NCBI GenBank assembly: GCA_018398815.1
Contig: CM031602.1
Span: 99,148,208-99,212,207, forward strand
Reading direction: 5' to 3'
Source: Conus ventricosus
Lineage: Eukaryota; Mollusca; Gastropoda; Neogastropoda; Conidae
DNA length: 64,000 bases
Made by a program: the position numbers and the translations under genes. Under the pieces are notes generated by a model. It was not told where the DNA came from. It did no database searches and worked only from the letters and a program-made list of their open reading frames with translations. The stretch's first letter is position 1. Each line of letters opens with the position of its first letter. This document shows positions 13,270 through 23,676 of this stretch, one piece after another.

Positions 13270-16055
13270 CGGCCAGTGTACATAGGACAGAAAGCGACAG
13301 CCGACGTCCAGGTCACCAGTGTACAGAGGACAGAAAGAGACAGCCGACGTCCAGGTCACCAGTGTGCAGAGGACAGAAAGAGACAGCCGACGTCCAGGTC
13401 ACCAGTATGCAGAGAGAGGGCCAGAAAGAGACAGCCGACGTCCAGGTCACTAGTGTACAGAGGACAGAAAGAGACAGCCGAGGTCAAGGTGACCCGTGTG
13501 CATAGGACAGAAAGAGTAAGCCGACGTCAAAGTGACCAGTGTGCAGAGAACAGAAAGAGACAGCCGACGTCCAGGTCACCAGTGTGCAGAGAGGGACAGA
13601 AAGAGACAGCCGACGTCAAGGTGACCAGTGTGCAGAGGACAGAAAGAGACAGCCTCCGTCCAGGTCACCAGTGTCCAGAGGGAGAGACAGAAAGAGACAG
13701 CCGACGTCCAGGTCACTAGTATACAGAGGACAGAAAGAGACAGCCGACGTCCAGGTCACCAGTGTACAGAGAGAGAGACAGAAGAGACAGCCGACGTCCA
13801 GGTCACCATTGTACAGAGGACAGAAAGAGACAGCCGACGTCCAGGTCACCAGTGTGCAGAGGGAGGAACAGAAAGAGACAGCCGACGTCCAGATCACCAG
13901 TGTACACAGGACAGAAAGAGACAGCCGACGTCCAGGTCACCAGTGTGCAGAGGGAGAGACAGAAAGACACAGCCGACGTCCAGGTCACCAGTGTACACAG
14001 GACAGAAAGAGACAGCCGACGTCCATGTCACCAGTGTGCAGAGGGAGAGACAGAAAGAGACAGCCGACGTCCAGGTCATCAGTGTACAGAGGACAGAAAG
14101 AGACAGCCGAGGTCCAGGTCACCAGTTTACAGAGGACAGAAAGAGACAGCCGACGTCCAGGTCGTCAGTGTGCAGAGGGAGGGACAGAAAGAGACAGCCG
14201 ACGTCCAGGTCACCAGTGTACAGAGGACAGAAAGAGACAGCCGACGTCCAGGTCACCATTGTACAGAGGAAAGAAGGAGACAGCCGACATCCAGGTCACC
14301 AGTGTGCAGAGGACAGAAGGAGACAGCCGACGTCCAGGTGCCCAGTGTGCAGAGGACAGAAAGAGACAGCCGACGTCCAGGTCACCAGTGTGCAGAGGAC
14401 AGAAAGAGACAGCCGACGTCAAGGAGACCAGTGTATACAGGACAGAAACAGACAGCCGACGTCCAGGTCACCAGTGTGCAGAGGGAGGGACAGAAAGAGA
14501 CTGCCGACGTCCAGGTCACAAGGGTACAGAGGACAGAAAGAGACAGCCGACGTCCAGGTTACAAGGGTACAGAGGACAGAAAGAGACAGCCCACGTCCAG
14601 GTCACCAGTGTGCAGAGGGAGGGACGAAAGAGACAGCCGACGTCCAGGTCACAAGGGTACAGAGGACAGAAAGAGACAGCCGACGTCCAGGTCGCCAGTG
14701 TACAGAGGACAGAAAGAGACAGCCGACGTCCAGGTCACCAATGTGCAGAGGGAGGGACAGAAAGAGACAGCCGACGTCCCAGGTCACCAGTGTGCAGAGG
14801 ACAGAAAGAGACAGCCGACGTCCAGGTCACCAGTGTACAGAGGGAGGGACAGAGAAGAGACAGCCGACGTCCAGGTCACCAGTGTATAGAGGGAGGGACA
14901 GAAAGAGACAGCCGACGTCCAGGTCACCAGTGTACAGAGGACAGAAAGAGACAGCCGACGTCCAGGTCACCAGTGTACAGAGGACAAAAAAGAGACAGCC
15001 GACGTCCAGGTCACCAGTGTGCAGAGGGAGGGACAGAAAGAGACAGCCGACGTCCAGGTCACCAGTGTACAGAGAACGGAAAGAGACAGCCGTCGTCCAG
15101 ATCACCAGTGTACAGAGGAAAGAAAGAGACAGCCGACGTCCAGATCACCAGTGTACACAGGACAGAAAGAGACATCCGACGTCCAGGTCACCAGTGTGCA
15201 GAGGACAGAAAGAGACAGCCGACGTCCAAGTCACCAGTGTACAGAGGACAGAAAGAGACAGCCGACGTCCAGATCACCAGTGTAAAGTTGACAGAAAGAG
15301 ACATCCGACGTCCAGGTCACCAGTGTGCAGAGGACAGAAAGAGACAGCCGAGGTCCAGGTCACCAGTGTGCAGAGAACAGAAAGAGACAGCCGACGTCCA
15401 GGTCACCAGTGTGCAGATGGAGAGACAGAAAGAGACAGCCGACGTCCAGGTCACCAGTGTGCAGAGGACAGAAAGAGACAGCCGACGTCCAGGTCACCAG
15501 TGTACAGAGGACAAAAGAGACAGCCGACGTCCAGGTCGTCAGTGTGCATAGGGAGGGACAGAAAGAGACAGCCGACGTCCAGGTCACCAGTGTGCAGAGA
15601 CAGAAAGAGACAGCCGACGTCCAGGTCACCAGTGTACAGAGGACAAAAGAGACAGCCGACGTCCAGGTCGTCAGTGTGCATAGGGAGGGACAGAAAGAGA
15701 CAGCCGACGTCCAGGTCACCATTGTGCAGAGGACAGAAAGAGACAGCCGACGTCCAGGTCACCAGTGTGCAGAGGGAGGACAGAAAGAGACAGCCGACGT
15801 CCAGGTCACCAGTGTACAGAGGACAGAAAGAGACAGCCGACGTCCAGGTCGCCAGTGTACAGAGGGAGAGACAGAAAGAGACAGCCGACGTCCAGGTCAC
15901 CAGTGTGCAGAGGGAGGGACAGAAAGAGACAGCCGACGTCCAGGTCGCCAGTGTACAGAGGGAGAGACAGAAAGACACAGCCGACGTCCAGGTCACCAGT
16001 GTACAGAGGACAGAAAAAGACAGCCAACGTACAGGTCGCCAGTCCGGTCCTGCGA
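13270..16055. repeat. 44/49-bp minisatellite, about 60 copies
   Basis: The core unit is gtgtgcagaggacagaaaga plus gacagccgacgtccaggtcaccag (44 bp). A 49-bp variant carries gagggagggacag or gagggagagacag. Almost every unit contains GACGTC. The unit lacks stops in all three plus-strand frames, and neither length is a multiple of three. Very long overlapping open frames (up to about 817 codons) therefore arise in all three frames without implying a protein. Near 15500-15720 a 132-bp three-unit block is duplicated (higher-order repeat). Confidence 0.95.
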
Positions 16056-16361
16056 TCTCCGGCCGCCGATGTCTTCTCTGACCACGTCATCCCACTGTCT
16101 TTGTGTAGATGTGGCAGACGTCGGGTGGAACTGTGACGGTTCCCAGCCATTGAGCTTCAACGTATCTGAGCATTGACAAGCACTTTAGGGCTGGCGTGTG
16201 AACTGTAAGGGGAAATGAATGCACGTGACTCAGCTGACGGACAATCTCACCTTGCAGAATATGCAGATATCGATATCAAGAGCGCAGATCGAAGCGGAAT
16301 AAGCAATGACATCCACTGAGGTCAATACATCGCAAAGAAGCAAGAATAAACACAGCCCCCC
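16056..16361. other. Unique DNA between minisatellite and gap
   Basis: No gene recognised. Leads into a C homopolymer at about 16357-16375. Confidence 0.4.
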
Positions 16362-16439
16362 CCCCCCCCCCCCCCACACCACACCACTAAAACAGCAACA
16401 ACAACAACACAAAAGAAAGAAAACCGAAGTTTTGAACAG

Positions 16440-17439
16440 NNNNNNNNNNNNNNNNNNNNNNNNNNNNNNNNNNNNNNNNNNNNNNNNNNNNNNNNNNNNN
16501 NNNNNNNNNNNNNNNNNNNNNNNNNNNNNNNNNNNNNNNNNNNNNNNNNNNNNNNNNNNNNNNNNNNNNNNNNNNNNNNNNNNNNNNNNNNNNNNNNNNN
16601 NNNNNNNNNNNNNNNNNNNNNNNNNNNNNNNNNNNNNNNNNNNNNNNNNNNNNNNNNNNNNNNNNNNNNNNNNNNNNNNNNNNNNNNNNNNNNNNNNNNN
16701 NNNNNNNNNNNNNNNNNNNNNNNNNNNNNNNNNNNNNNNNNNNNNNNNNNNNNNNNNNNNNNNNNNNNNNNNNNNNNNNNNNNNNNNNNNNNNNNNNNNN
16801 NNNNNNNNNNNNNNNNNNNNNNNNNNNNNNNNNNNNNNNNNNNNNNNNNNNNNNNNNNNNNNNNNNNNNNNNNNNNNNNNNNNNNNNNNNNNNNNNNNNN
16901 NNNNNNNNNNNNNNNNNNNNNNNNNNNNNNNNNNNNNNNNNNNNNNNNNNNNNNNNNNNNNNNNNNNNNNNNNNNNNNNNNNNNNNNNNNNNNNNNNNNN
17001 NNNNNNNNNNNNNNNNNNNNNNNNNNNNNNNNNNNNNNNNNNNNNNNNNNNNNNNNNNNNNNNNNNNNNNNNNNNNNNNNNNNNNNNNNNNNNNNNNNNN
17101 NNNNNNNNNNNNNNNNNNNNNNNNNNNNNNNNNNNNNNNNNNNNNNNNNNNNNNNNNNNNNNNNNNNNNNNNNNNNNNNNNNNNNNNNNNNNNNNNNNNN
17201 NNNNNNNNNNNNNNNNNNNNNNNNNNNNNNNNNNNNNNNNNNNNNNNNNNNNNNNNNNNNNNNNNNNNNNNNNNNNNNNNNNNNNNNNNNNNNNNNNNNN
17301 NNNNNNNNNNNNNNNNNNNNNNNNNNNNNNNNNNNNNNNNNNNNNNNNNNNNNNNNNNNNNNNNNNNNNNNNNNNNNNNNNNNNNNNNNNNNNNNNNNNN
17401 NNNNNNNNNNNNNNNNNNNNNNNNNNNNNNNNNNNNNNN
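16440..17439. other. Assembly gap (1000 N)
   Basis: Exactly 1000 N. True gap size is probably unknown. Open frames crossing it are meaningless. Confidence 1.
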
Positions 17440-17774
17440 CTCCAACAGGAACCCAAGGCACTGACGGGGGACGCCCCTCCAGAGATCCCTAGAGTTTCTC
17501 CTTTGTCAACGTGTGGCAGGCCAGGTGTCGGTGTCAGTGACTGAGGTGGGGTACTGTGAGCTGGAGACACACTGTTAGCTATGCGCAGCTGAAGCAAAAC
17601 AATGTACAGCACGAAGATGGCAGGATGTGTTTGTTGTTGTTGTTGTTTGTTGTCCGTCGAGACGACGAAGACCATCTAGTCACCCTAGGATGTGTAGACG
17701 GGCTGTGATAACATCAGACACACACATCTCAACTATTGTGTCAGGAGCAGTGACTGAGACTGATTTTGAACTTG
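17440..17774. other. Unique DNA, no gene
   Basis: Contains a short (TTG)n tract near 17631-17650. Nothing recognisable as coding. Confidence 0.4.
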
Positions 17775-17930
17775 AATATTTAGCTTTTTACCTGGTACAC
17801 TTCGCTCATTACCTGATACATTTAGATTATCAGCTGACATATGTAGCTTATTGCCTGGCATATTCAGCGTATTACTTGACATTAGCATACTAACTGACAT
17901 TTTTGGGTTATTACCCGACACATTTAATAT
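17775..17930. repeat. 21-bp degenerate tandem repeat, about 7 copies
   Basis: Units such as ttattgcctggcatattcagc vary around a 21-bp period. Both strands are open with a 7-residue period (plus YLVHFAH, YLIHLDY, QLTYVAY). Copies diverge far more than in the other minisatellites here, so this is an old array. Confidence 0.75.
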
Positions 17931-18161
17931 CTGACTTGATATGTGTCTGTGCTCTTGGTGTCAAATAGAGACACACCACAGTCCATAATTCTGTGGTGTT
18001 CTCACCACCAAGGGTTCAAAAAAGAATCCAACAGCACCCGCAAAGCAGCCAGCGAAGGGTAGTAAAATGGAACAAAACAAATGTGTGGAGAAGAAAAAAG
18101 TTGCTGAAAAACTAAAAGCATTATTCAAACAGTATAAAATGCAGGGGACAATCTTTGAACC

Positions 18162-18186
<25 letters not shown>
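18162..18186. repeat. (TA)n microsatellite
   Basis: Short TA run immediately left of a perfect palindrome. Confidence 0.9.
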
Positions 18187-18193
<7 letters not shown>

Positions 18194-18224
18194 AAAAATA
18201 TTTTTAAAAATATTTTTAACAAAT
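18187..18224. repeat. Perfect 38-bp palindrome in (TA)n context
   Basis: ATTTGTTAAAAATATTTTT followed by its exact reverse complement. It is followed by a roughly 65-bp tail starting tgttgctcccc and then another (TA)n tract. This is the same layout as the larger palindrome at 18369-18605. Confidence 0.9.
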
Positions 18225-18282
18225 GTTGCTCCCCAAGGGGTTGAGCTTTATCAGATTTTTAAGGACGTTTTAATACTGTTCA

Positions 18283-18284
<2 letters not shown>

Positions 18285-18370
<86 letters not shown>
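18285..18370. repeat. (TA)n microsatellite
   Basis: Pure TA run between the tail of the first palindrome module and the start of the second. Confidence 0.97.
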
Positions 18371-18373
<3 letters not shown>

Positions 18374-18404
18374 AGTTTAAAATAGGATTTTTAAAATGGA
18401 AGAG

Positions 18405-18454
18405 TTAAAACCAACAAATTTGTTTCGAGCCGGCGCTCTCGTCAGGGTGTACAA
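18405..18454 (-). ncRNA. Hammerhead ribozyme motif, left arm
   Basis: On the minus strand: CUGACGA (complement of 18439-18445), a 4-bp stem II GAGC/GCUC closed by GCCG, then GAAA and a self-complementary stem III ACAAAUUUGU. It mirrors the plus-strand copy in the right arm but has one extra base in the 5' strand of stem I (UUGUACACC), which weakens that stem. Confidence 0.7.
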
Positions 18455-18520
18455 TTTGGGCACGCCACCGGTTTTATATGGTGTGTCGCCACACCATATA
18501 AAACCGGTGGCGTGCCCAAA

Positions 18521-18569
18521 TTGACACCCTGACGAGAGCGCCGGCTCGAAACAAATTTGTTGGTTTTAA
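18521..18569 (+). ncRNA. Hammerhead ribozyme motif, right arm
   Basis: Self-cleaving ribozyme fold (type I topology). Stem I 5' strand UUGACACC (18521-18528); conserved box CUGACGA (18529-18535); stem II GAGC/GCUC with loop GCCG (18536-18547); conserved GAAA (18548-18551); stem III ACAAA/UUUGU with no loop (18551-18560); U at 18561 as the cleavage-site base; stem I 3' strand GGUUUUAA (18562-18569). Stem I pairs CC-GG, A-U, a C/U mismatch, then A-U, G.U, U-A, U-A. All invariant core bases are present. The loop-less stem III is typical of retroelement hammerheads that cleave as dimers (family knowledge). Activity is inferred, not shown. Confidence 0.82.
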
Positions 18570-18661
18570 CTCTTCCATTTTAAAAATCCTATTTTAAACT
18601 GGTATGTCGCTCCCTACATGGTCGAGCACTTTTAAAGTTCTGAGTGGTCTTTTAACTCTGA

Positions 18662-18918
<257 letters not shown>

Positions 18919-19122
18919 TTGAACAATTAAGTAGTAGGGGAAAACAAGCGCAGGTTAACAATTCTTCAGTCGTTACAGTAATGACCTGGCAAAGATTTGA
19001 ACTTTAAAAAAACAACAACATGAAGATGAAGAAAATGGGGGAATATATTATAACTATGAGAAGCCCTTCACTAGCTACCTGAGGAAACCATCACAATCTC
19101 TCTCGAAGGCACATTTATTTGT

Positions 19123-19176
19123 ATCGCCTGCTCCTAGGCCTTTCGTCCGCTGGATCGGACTCATCAGGGAGTCACG

Positions 19177-19181
<5 letters not shown>
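19123..19181 (-). ncRNA. Hammerhead ribozyme motif, type I, next to (TA)n
   Basis: On the minus strand: 5' strand of stem I AUCAGCGUGACUCC (complement of 19168-19181); CUGAUGA (19161-19167); stem II GUCCG/CGGAC with loop AUCCAG (19145-19160); GAAA (19141-19144); a minimal stem III AGGCCU (19136-19141); A as cleavage-site base; 3' strand of stem I GGAGCAGGCGAU (19123-19134). Stem I forms CUCC/GGAG, an internal loop GUGA/CAG, GC/GC, a bulged A, then AUC/GAU. All core bases match the consensus. The very short loop-less stem III is typical of Penelope-like and retrozyme hammerheads. Confidence 0.85.

Positions 19182-19259
<78 letters not shown>
19180..19259. repeat. (TA)n microsatellite
   Basis: Pure TA run immediately 5' (minus-strand sense) of the third hammerhead motif. 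Confidence 0.97.
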
Positions 19260-20554
19260 TCACATACGCACACACACAAATATAACGTGCAAACACAGAT
19301 AGTAATGTGGCTGAAAATGAAAGGAAATCAAGGTCTAACCATGGCACTGAGTTGACGCACTGGACAAACATCTGCTACGTCACATCCTCCAGACCCTCGG
19401 CAGAAATAGCTTCGTCTCAGTAATGAATCCATGTATCCATCAGCAGTAAGTCTTACGCCGTGTGCTATCATTGCTTTGCAGAGTTGGTGTGGTGATTATG
19501 AACTAGTCTGCAAGAAGTAAGACTTCCTTGATAAAAGTGAAACTGCTGATTACAAGGTTTGTATGAAAATATGGCTAACAGATTGCACCCCCCCCCCCCC
19601 CCCCCCCCCCCCTCGCCCCCCCCCCCCACCTTTTTTTTTTGAATATGTACGTCATATTTTTAGCAAATTTACTTTTTTGCCTGATCTAGCAACAGCACAG
19701 TCAATGTAGCTGGAGGCATGTGTACACAAGCCAAGCACAGCAGTAGAGAATCACCCTGAAGTATGTACATCAGTGACAGGGGTGTGAAGGGGGACCCTCC
19801 ATCCCTAAATATCAGGACACCAGGCTGTTGACAGTGTCCTTGGATACTTAGCTGGATGGTCTGAAACAGGACACATGTCACTGAAACAGCTGCCTCTCAG
19901 ACTTCTTGAGTGACTACCACTGTCCTGGGGACAAAGGGGTGACACCGTCCATTCTCTGATAGCAGGAGGTCATCCAGACAGATTGAAAGAGCACATGGCT
20001 GTGTACTGCAGTGTTCAAAACAACACAAGTAGGACATCGTGCACAGCCTCGTGAGCTAGAAGCCTAAGGAACCTATGGATCTTTTTTAAGATGGCTAAGA
20101 CTCTGATGGAAGGAAAAAGGAAGCAAAATGCCTCGAGTCATGCAAAGCAGCACTAACCCAGAGAAGATCCCTGGAGACACAACCAACTGCTTAAAGAGAT
20201 CGCCCAGGCGTTTAGCACTTCCTGGGAATACACTACACCATCGGAAGCTGAGCATCGACGATCTACACTACCCGAGGTCACAAATTATGTTCTGGAACAT
20301 CTGTGACTTCAAGAGCATGGTAGAAGGTTTTAATGGATGCAGTCAATGACCAGGAGCTCACAACTGACCTTCCATCATAAGGAAATATCAGAGATTATCC
20401 GGAAGATTAGTGTCAGACCTACTATTGTACTTCACACAGTTTTGATCAAAACAACTGATTCTGGTTGAACTCACTGTGCCTGTGAAACAGAATGCAGCGA
20501 GCTGACATCTGCGACACTGCAAAGCATGCCAGGCTAATCAGCAGCTGCACAGCT
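19260..20554. other. Unassigned DNA with a C-tract
   Basis: No recognisable gene. A C homopolymer with few interruptions spans about 19587-19627, followed by a T run. Open stretches of 60-73 codons on either strand show no known motif. Confidence 0.5.
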
Positions 20555-20890
20555 GCTGGCTTCCAAACCATAGTCCTCGCCATGAAGGTTGCAGCAGGAG
20601 CTTTTAAGGCTCATCAACCTTTGACCTCATCACACACTGCTGGCTTCTAAGCCATAGTCCTCGCCATGAAGGTTGCAGCAGGAGCTTTTAAGGCTCATCA
20701 ACCTTTGACCTCATCACACACTGCTGGCCTCCATGCCATAGTCCTCGCCATGAAGGCTGGGGCAGGAGATTTTAAGGCTCATCAACCTTTGACCTCATCA
20801 CACACTGCTGGCTTCCAAGCCACAGTCCTCGCCATAAGGTTGCAGCAGGAGCTTTTAAGGCTCATCAACCTTTGACCTCATCACACAGTT
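20555..20890. repeat. 84-bp minisatellite, 4 copies
   Basis: Units begin gctggcttccaa and contain atagtcctcgccatgaagg, cttttaaggctcatcaacc and tttgacctcatcacacact. First two starts are at 20555 and 20639 (period 84). One base is deleted in the last copy (gccataagg). Confidence 0.94.
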
Positions 20891-21384
20891 CGTGATTTCT
20901 GATATCTCAGCATTCTAAAAGCATATCTCAGGACCTTGAATCAGAGAGAAAATGTTAATGTCAAAAAGACTCGCAATGCCATAGGTCACACACTTCATCT
21001 TTGGCATGACGTAAGCCTGGCCGAATCCTTACACGTCCTTGCGTCTTGCAGTCTTACCTGTGGAGTCCTGACTTATTGCTCGGCATTTAGCAGCAGCAGC
21101 CGTGCCTGAAACACTCTTCATTTGAATTGCAGGTATGCACACGTGTATTCCTTCACTGACATCACTTTTCCCAATCGTTTACTTTGCTGTCGTCATTAGC
21201 TAGTTTACTATTGTTGTTCCCTGGTTCATTAGATACCTGTCACACAATCAATTTTATTGTGTCAAAAAAATTTTGCAGCTGTCCTTACCCTAATGTCCCT
21301 GTTTTGCTTTCATTATTTTTTTTTCTTCCTGTCACTGTCAGATGGGGGGATGTTATTTACTTTCGTCTTTGATTGGATTTTTCA
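20891..21384. other. Unique intergenic DNA
   Basis: No recognisable gene or repeat. Confidence 0.4.
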
Positions 21385-21480
21385 CACACACCACACACAC
21401 ACCACACCACACACACACACACACACCCCACCACACACACCCACACCACGCACACCCACACACACCACACCACACATCCA
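21385..21480. repeat. Imperfect (CA)n/(CAC)n tract
   Basis: CA repeats interrupted by extra C, e.g. caccacacac and cccaccacac. Confidence 0.9.
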
Positions 21481-21678
21481 ACATATTTATTTCAGGAAAA
21501 CGTGATTGAACACATGAAAACTAGCATTCATCTCCTAAAGACAAAAGATAACACATCATCAGGGCAACCTGGACATGTCACCCCCGAGGCCCTTAGGCAT
21601 TTGCTCAAATACAAATGCAAACAACTGGGCCTACAGAGATGATTGCCCTTTTAAAAACACACCCTCTAGAGTCCATGC

Positions 21679-21780
21679 TCTCTCTCTCTCTCTTCCCCCT
21701 CCCCCTCCTCTCCCCCTCCCCCCCCCCCCCCCCCCCCCCCCCTCTCCCCCTCTTTTCTCTCTCCTCTCTCTCTCTCTTTT
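21679..21780. repeat. (CT)n with poly-C
   Basis: CT run, then C-rich tract with up to 24 consecutive C, then CT and TTTT mixture. Confidence 0.92.
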
Positions 21781-22050
21781 CTGATAGAAAAATAATGAAA
21801 ATATTAGGCCAAGATTATTCGTGATTATTCATTTAACATGGGGAAAAACTCCTGACCCCAGAAAGCAGAAAATTTTTTTATCACCGGATGAAAGAGTTAA
21901 GAATGCAGTGTAGGCCTACTTGATATCACTATAAAAAAATTAAAATATGAATAATGATGTTGCATGCAAAACAGCAAACAAATAATAATGCAGATACGTT
22001 ATTCATTTTAGTATTCTGATAGACAAACATCAACATCTTTCCGAAAGCAT
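21781..22050. other. Unique AT-rich DNA
   Basis: Nothing recognisable. Confidence 0.4.
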
Positions 22051-22071
22051 CACACACACACACACACACCA

Positions 22072-22109
<38 letters not shown>

Positions 22110-22168
22110 TCTTCTCTCTCTCTCTCTCTTTTCCCTCTCTCTCTTTTCTCTCTCTTCTCTCTCTCTCT

Positions 22169-22200
<32 letters not shown>

Positions 22201-22240
22201 ACACACACCCACCCCAACACACGCGCGCGCGCGCGCGCGC
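22051..22240. repeat. (CA)n-(CT)n-(CA)n-(CG)n compound microsatellite
   Basis: CA run, then CT/TTCC mix, CA again, ending in a (CG)n stretch at 22220-22243. It lies at the 3' junction of the minus-strand RLE LINE. Confidence 0.94.
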
Positions 22241-22261
22241 GCGTGCGGAGCAAAAACATTT

Positions 22262-22639
22262 TCTTCTTTAGACATTTAGGTCAGCACAGCGTTTTTGCCA
22301 CACCCTGAAAGAACCGATTATGGCACTGATGCTAAGAATTTTGCCAACCACTTTTTCCGAGTAGGACGGAACACCAATATCCGTAGACCTGGGGTACCCT
22401 CCGATGTACGTTCCCAGACTGCCAAAGATGGCACCACAATTCTGCAGGAGAAGCCAAAAGAGCTTACTTCCATGCACAGTGGGGGTACTTGTCAAATTTG
22501 GCAGCATAGCAAACGTCAATGAAGGCATCGAAAGGCACCGTACTTCAACAAGAAAGGCCTCGCGGCCTATCGCGGTCAATGATGGTGATGTCCGGCCCCA
22601 CTGGCACTGGAGGCGAAGGCATCAGAGTTAATGCCAAAC
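22262..22639 (-). pseudogene. RLE LINE ORF: restriction-like endonuclease domain
   Basis: PDITIIDRDRP gives the PD motif of the PD-(D/E)XK nuclease that cuts the target site. In the adjacent frames VEV and FDAFIDVCYAAKFDKY follow, then a long open stretch (GAIFGSLGTYIGGYPRST to IGSFRVWQKRCADLNV) to the natural stop at about 22268. Two frameshifts fall within the domain. Confidence 0.75.
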
Positions 22640-23148
22640 ATGGGGGTGTAGGGGGGTGTCTTTAATGACACGAGCAGTGTCTGTCTGAGGGATGTGTCTG
22701 GCTGTCACCCCAAACCAACCGATTATGCCTTGCCTGGTACATGGCTTGGTTTTCTTGTGCAACCATTTAGCACATGCGACTCGGTTTCAGTTGGGTGATT
22801 TTCAGAGATTGCATTGCCTGGCACCTCGTGAGGATAGTACAGTGCCATGAGGGGCATATTGCACGCAGCGTTGGAGTCTCCCTCGCACCACAAAACTGAT
22901 TATGCTATCTTTCAAATTTTTCATTTGCAATATAGCGTTAAAATATAACATGATCAATCTGCTCACTCTCTCTCACAATGCGCCCCCTGCCAGTCTTTTT
23001 CTCTCCACTCTTTTGAAAATTCTGCATATTCTGCTTTTTGCATAGGAAGTATGCAAACCTGCTGTCAGCCGTGGAGAGACACACATCATCGTCTGCTTTG
23101 AATGTTAACACATAGCTCTCTCCGCACATTTTCACACAACCACACCCT
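22640..23148 (-). pseudogene. RLE LINE ORF: zinc-knuckle region
   Basis: Downstream (in LINE sense) of the foldback element. Reads KMCGESYVLTFKADDDV, FAYFLCKKQNMQNF, GRIVRESEQIDHVIF; in another frame ISFVVRGRLQRC followed by CNLENHPTETESHVLNGC, the Cys/His knuckle between RT and nuclease of RLE LINEs. At least two frameshifts. Confidence 0.78.
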
Positions 23149-23676
23149 CACGCACGGGGTCCGGTTCTATGTGTCACAGGGCCGTTGTGTCATAGGGCCG
23201 TTGTGTCACCGGCACACTGTTGGTCGCTGTGTCACAGGGCCGTTGTGTCATAGGGCCGTTTGTGTCACGGGGCCCTTTTGTGTCATAGGGCCGTTGTGTC
23301 ACAGGGACGTTGTGCCTTTAGGGTCGTTGTGTCACAGGGCCGTTCTGTCACAGCGCTCAAAGGGTAGGCCCCCTAACCCTATCCCTAACCCTACCCCTAA
23401 CCCTAACCCTAACCCTAACCCTATCCCTAACCCTATCCCAACCCTATCCCTAAACCCTAACCCTAACCCTATCCCTAACCCTAACCCTAACCCTAACCCT
23501 AACCACTTTAGTTACAAAAACTGGTTAATACTTAAAACCGGCCCTGTGACAAAAACGGCCCTTTTGACACAACGGCCCTGTGACACAAGGGGCCCTATGA
23601 CACAAGGGCCCTGTGACCACAAGGGCCCCCTATGACAAAAAGGCCCTGTGACACATAGAGCGGACCTGCACGCACG
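23149..23676. mobile_element. 512-bp foldback element with telomere-like core and 8-bp duplication
   Basis: Element 23157-23668 is bounded by the direct repeat cacgcacg (23149-23156 and 23669-23676), a probable target-site duplication. Outer inverted repeats of about 25 bp: ggtccggttctatgtgtcac versus the reverse complement of gtgacacatagagcggacc. Inner left arm: tandem 16-17-bp units gtgtcacagggccgtt (about 23173-23358). Inner right arm: the same unit inverted (ggccctgtgacacaa, about 23540-23660). Between them is a (CCCTAA)n core. The flanks are halves of one RLE LINE. An 8-bp duplication fits hAT-like transposition, but no transposase is present and the duplication is in low-complexity sequence. 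Confidence 0.75.
23370..23505. repeat. Interstitial telomeric (CCCTAA)n array
   Basis: About 22 units of ccctaa with ccctat, ccccta and short-unit variants. The complement is TTAGGG, the common metazoan telomere repeat. It is internal to the inverted-repeat element, not at a contig end. Confidence 0.93.

Larger units (their letters stand above)
18369..18605. repeat. 237-bp near-perfect inverted repeat (foldback)
   Basis: Left arm ataccagtttaaaatagg... and right arm ...cctattttaaactggtat are reverse complements over about 116 bp around a 4-base loop (tcgc, 18486-18489). The only asymmetry seen is one extra A in the left arm (gtgtacaatt versus the complement of aattgacac). Each arm encodes a hammerhead-ribozyme motif reading toward the outer end. 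The structure is flanked by long (TA)n tracts. It probably belongs to the terminal/hammerhead family known in Penelope-like elements and related retroelements (inference). Confidence 0.93.

Noticed and set aside
13539..16081. Open frames of 670 and 817 codons on the plus strand
   Set aside because: They are translations of the 44/49-bp minisatellite, open in all three plus frames at once. There is no non-repeat domain, and the unit length does not preserve a frame.
16230..17675. Long open frames across the first gap, and likewise 37690-38928 across the second
   Set aside because: Open only because N codons contain no stops.
23370..23505. (CCCTAA)n as a true chromosome end
   Set aside because: The array is short, has variant units, is internal to an inverted-repeat element and is followed by more than 40 kb of sequence.
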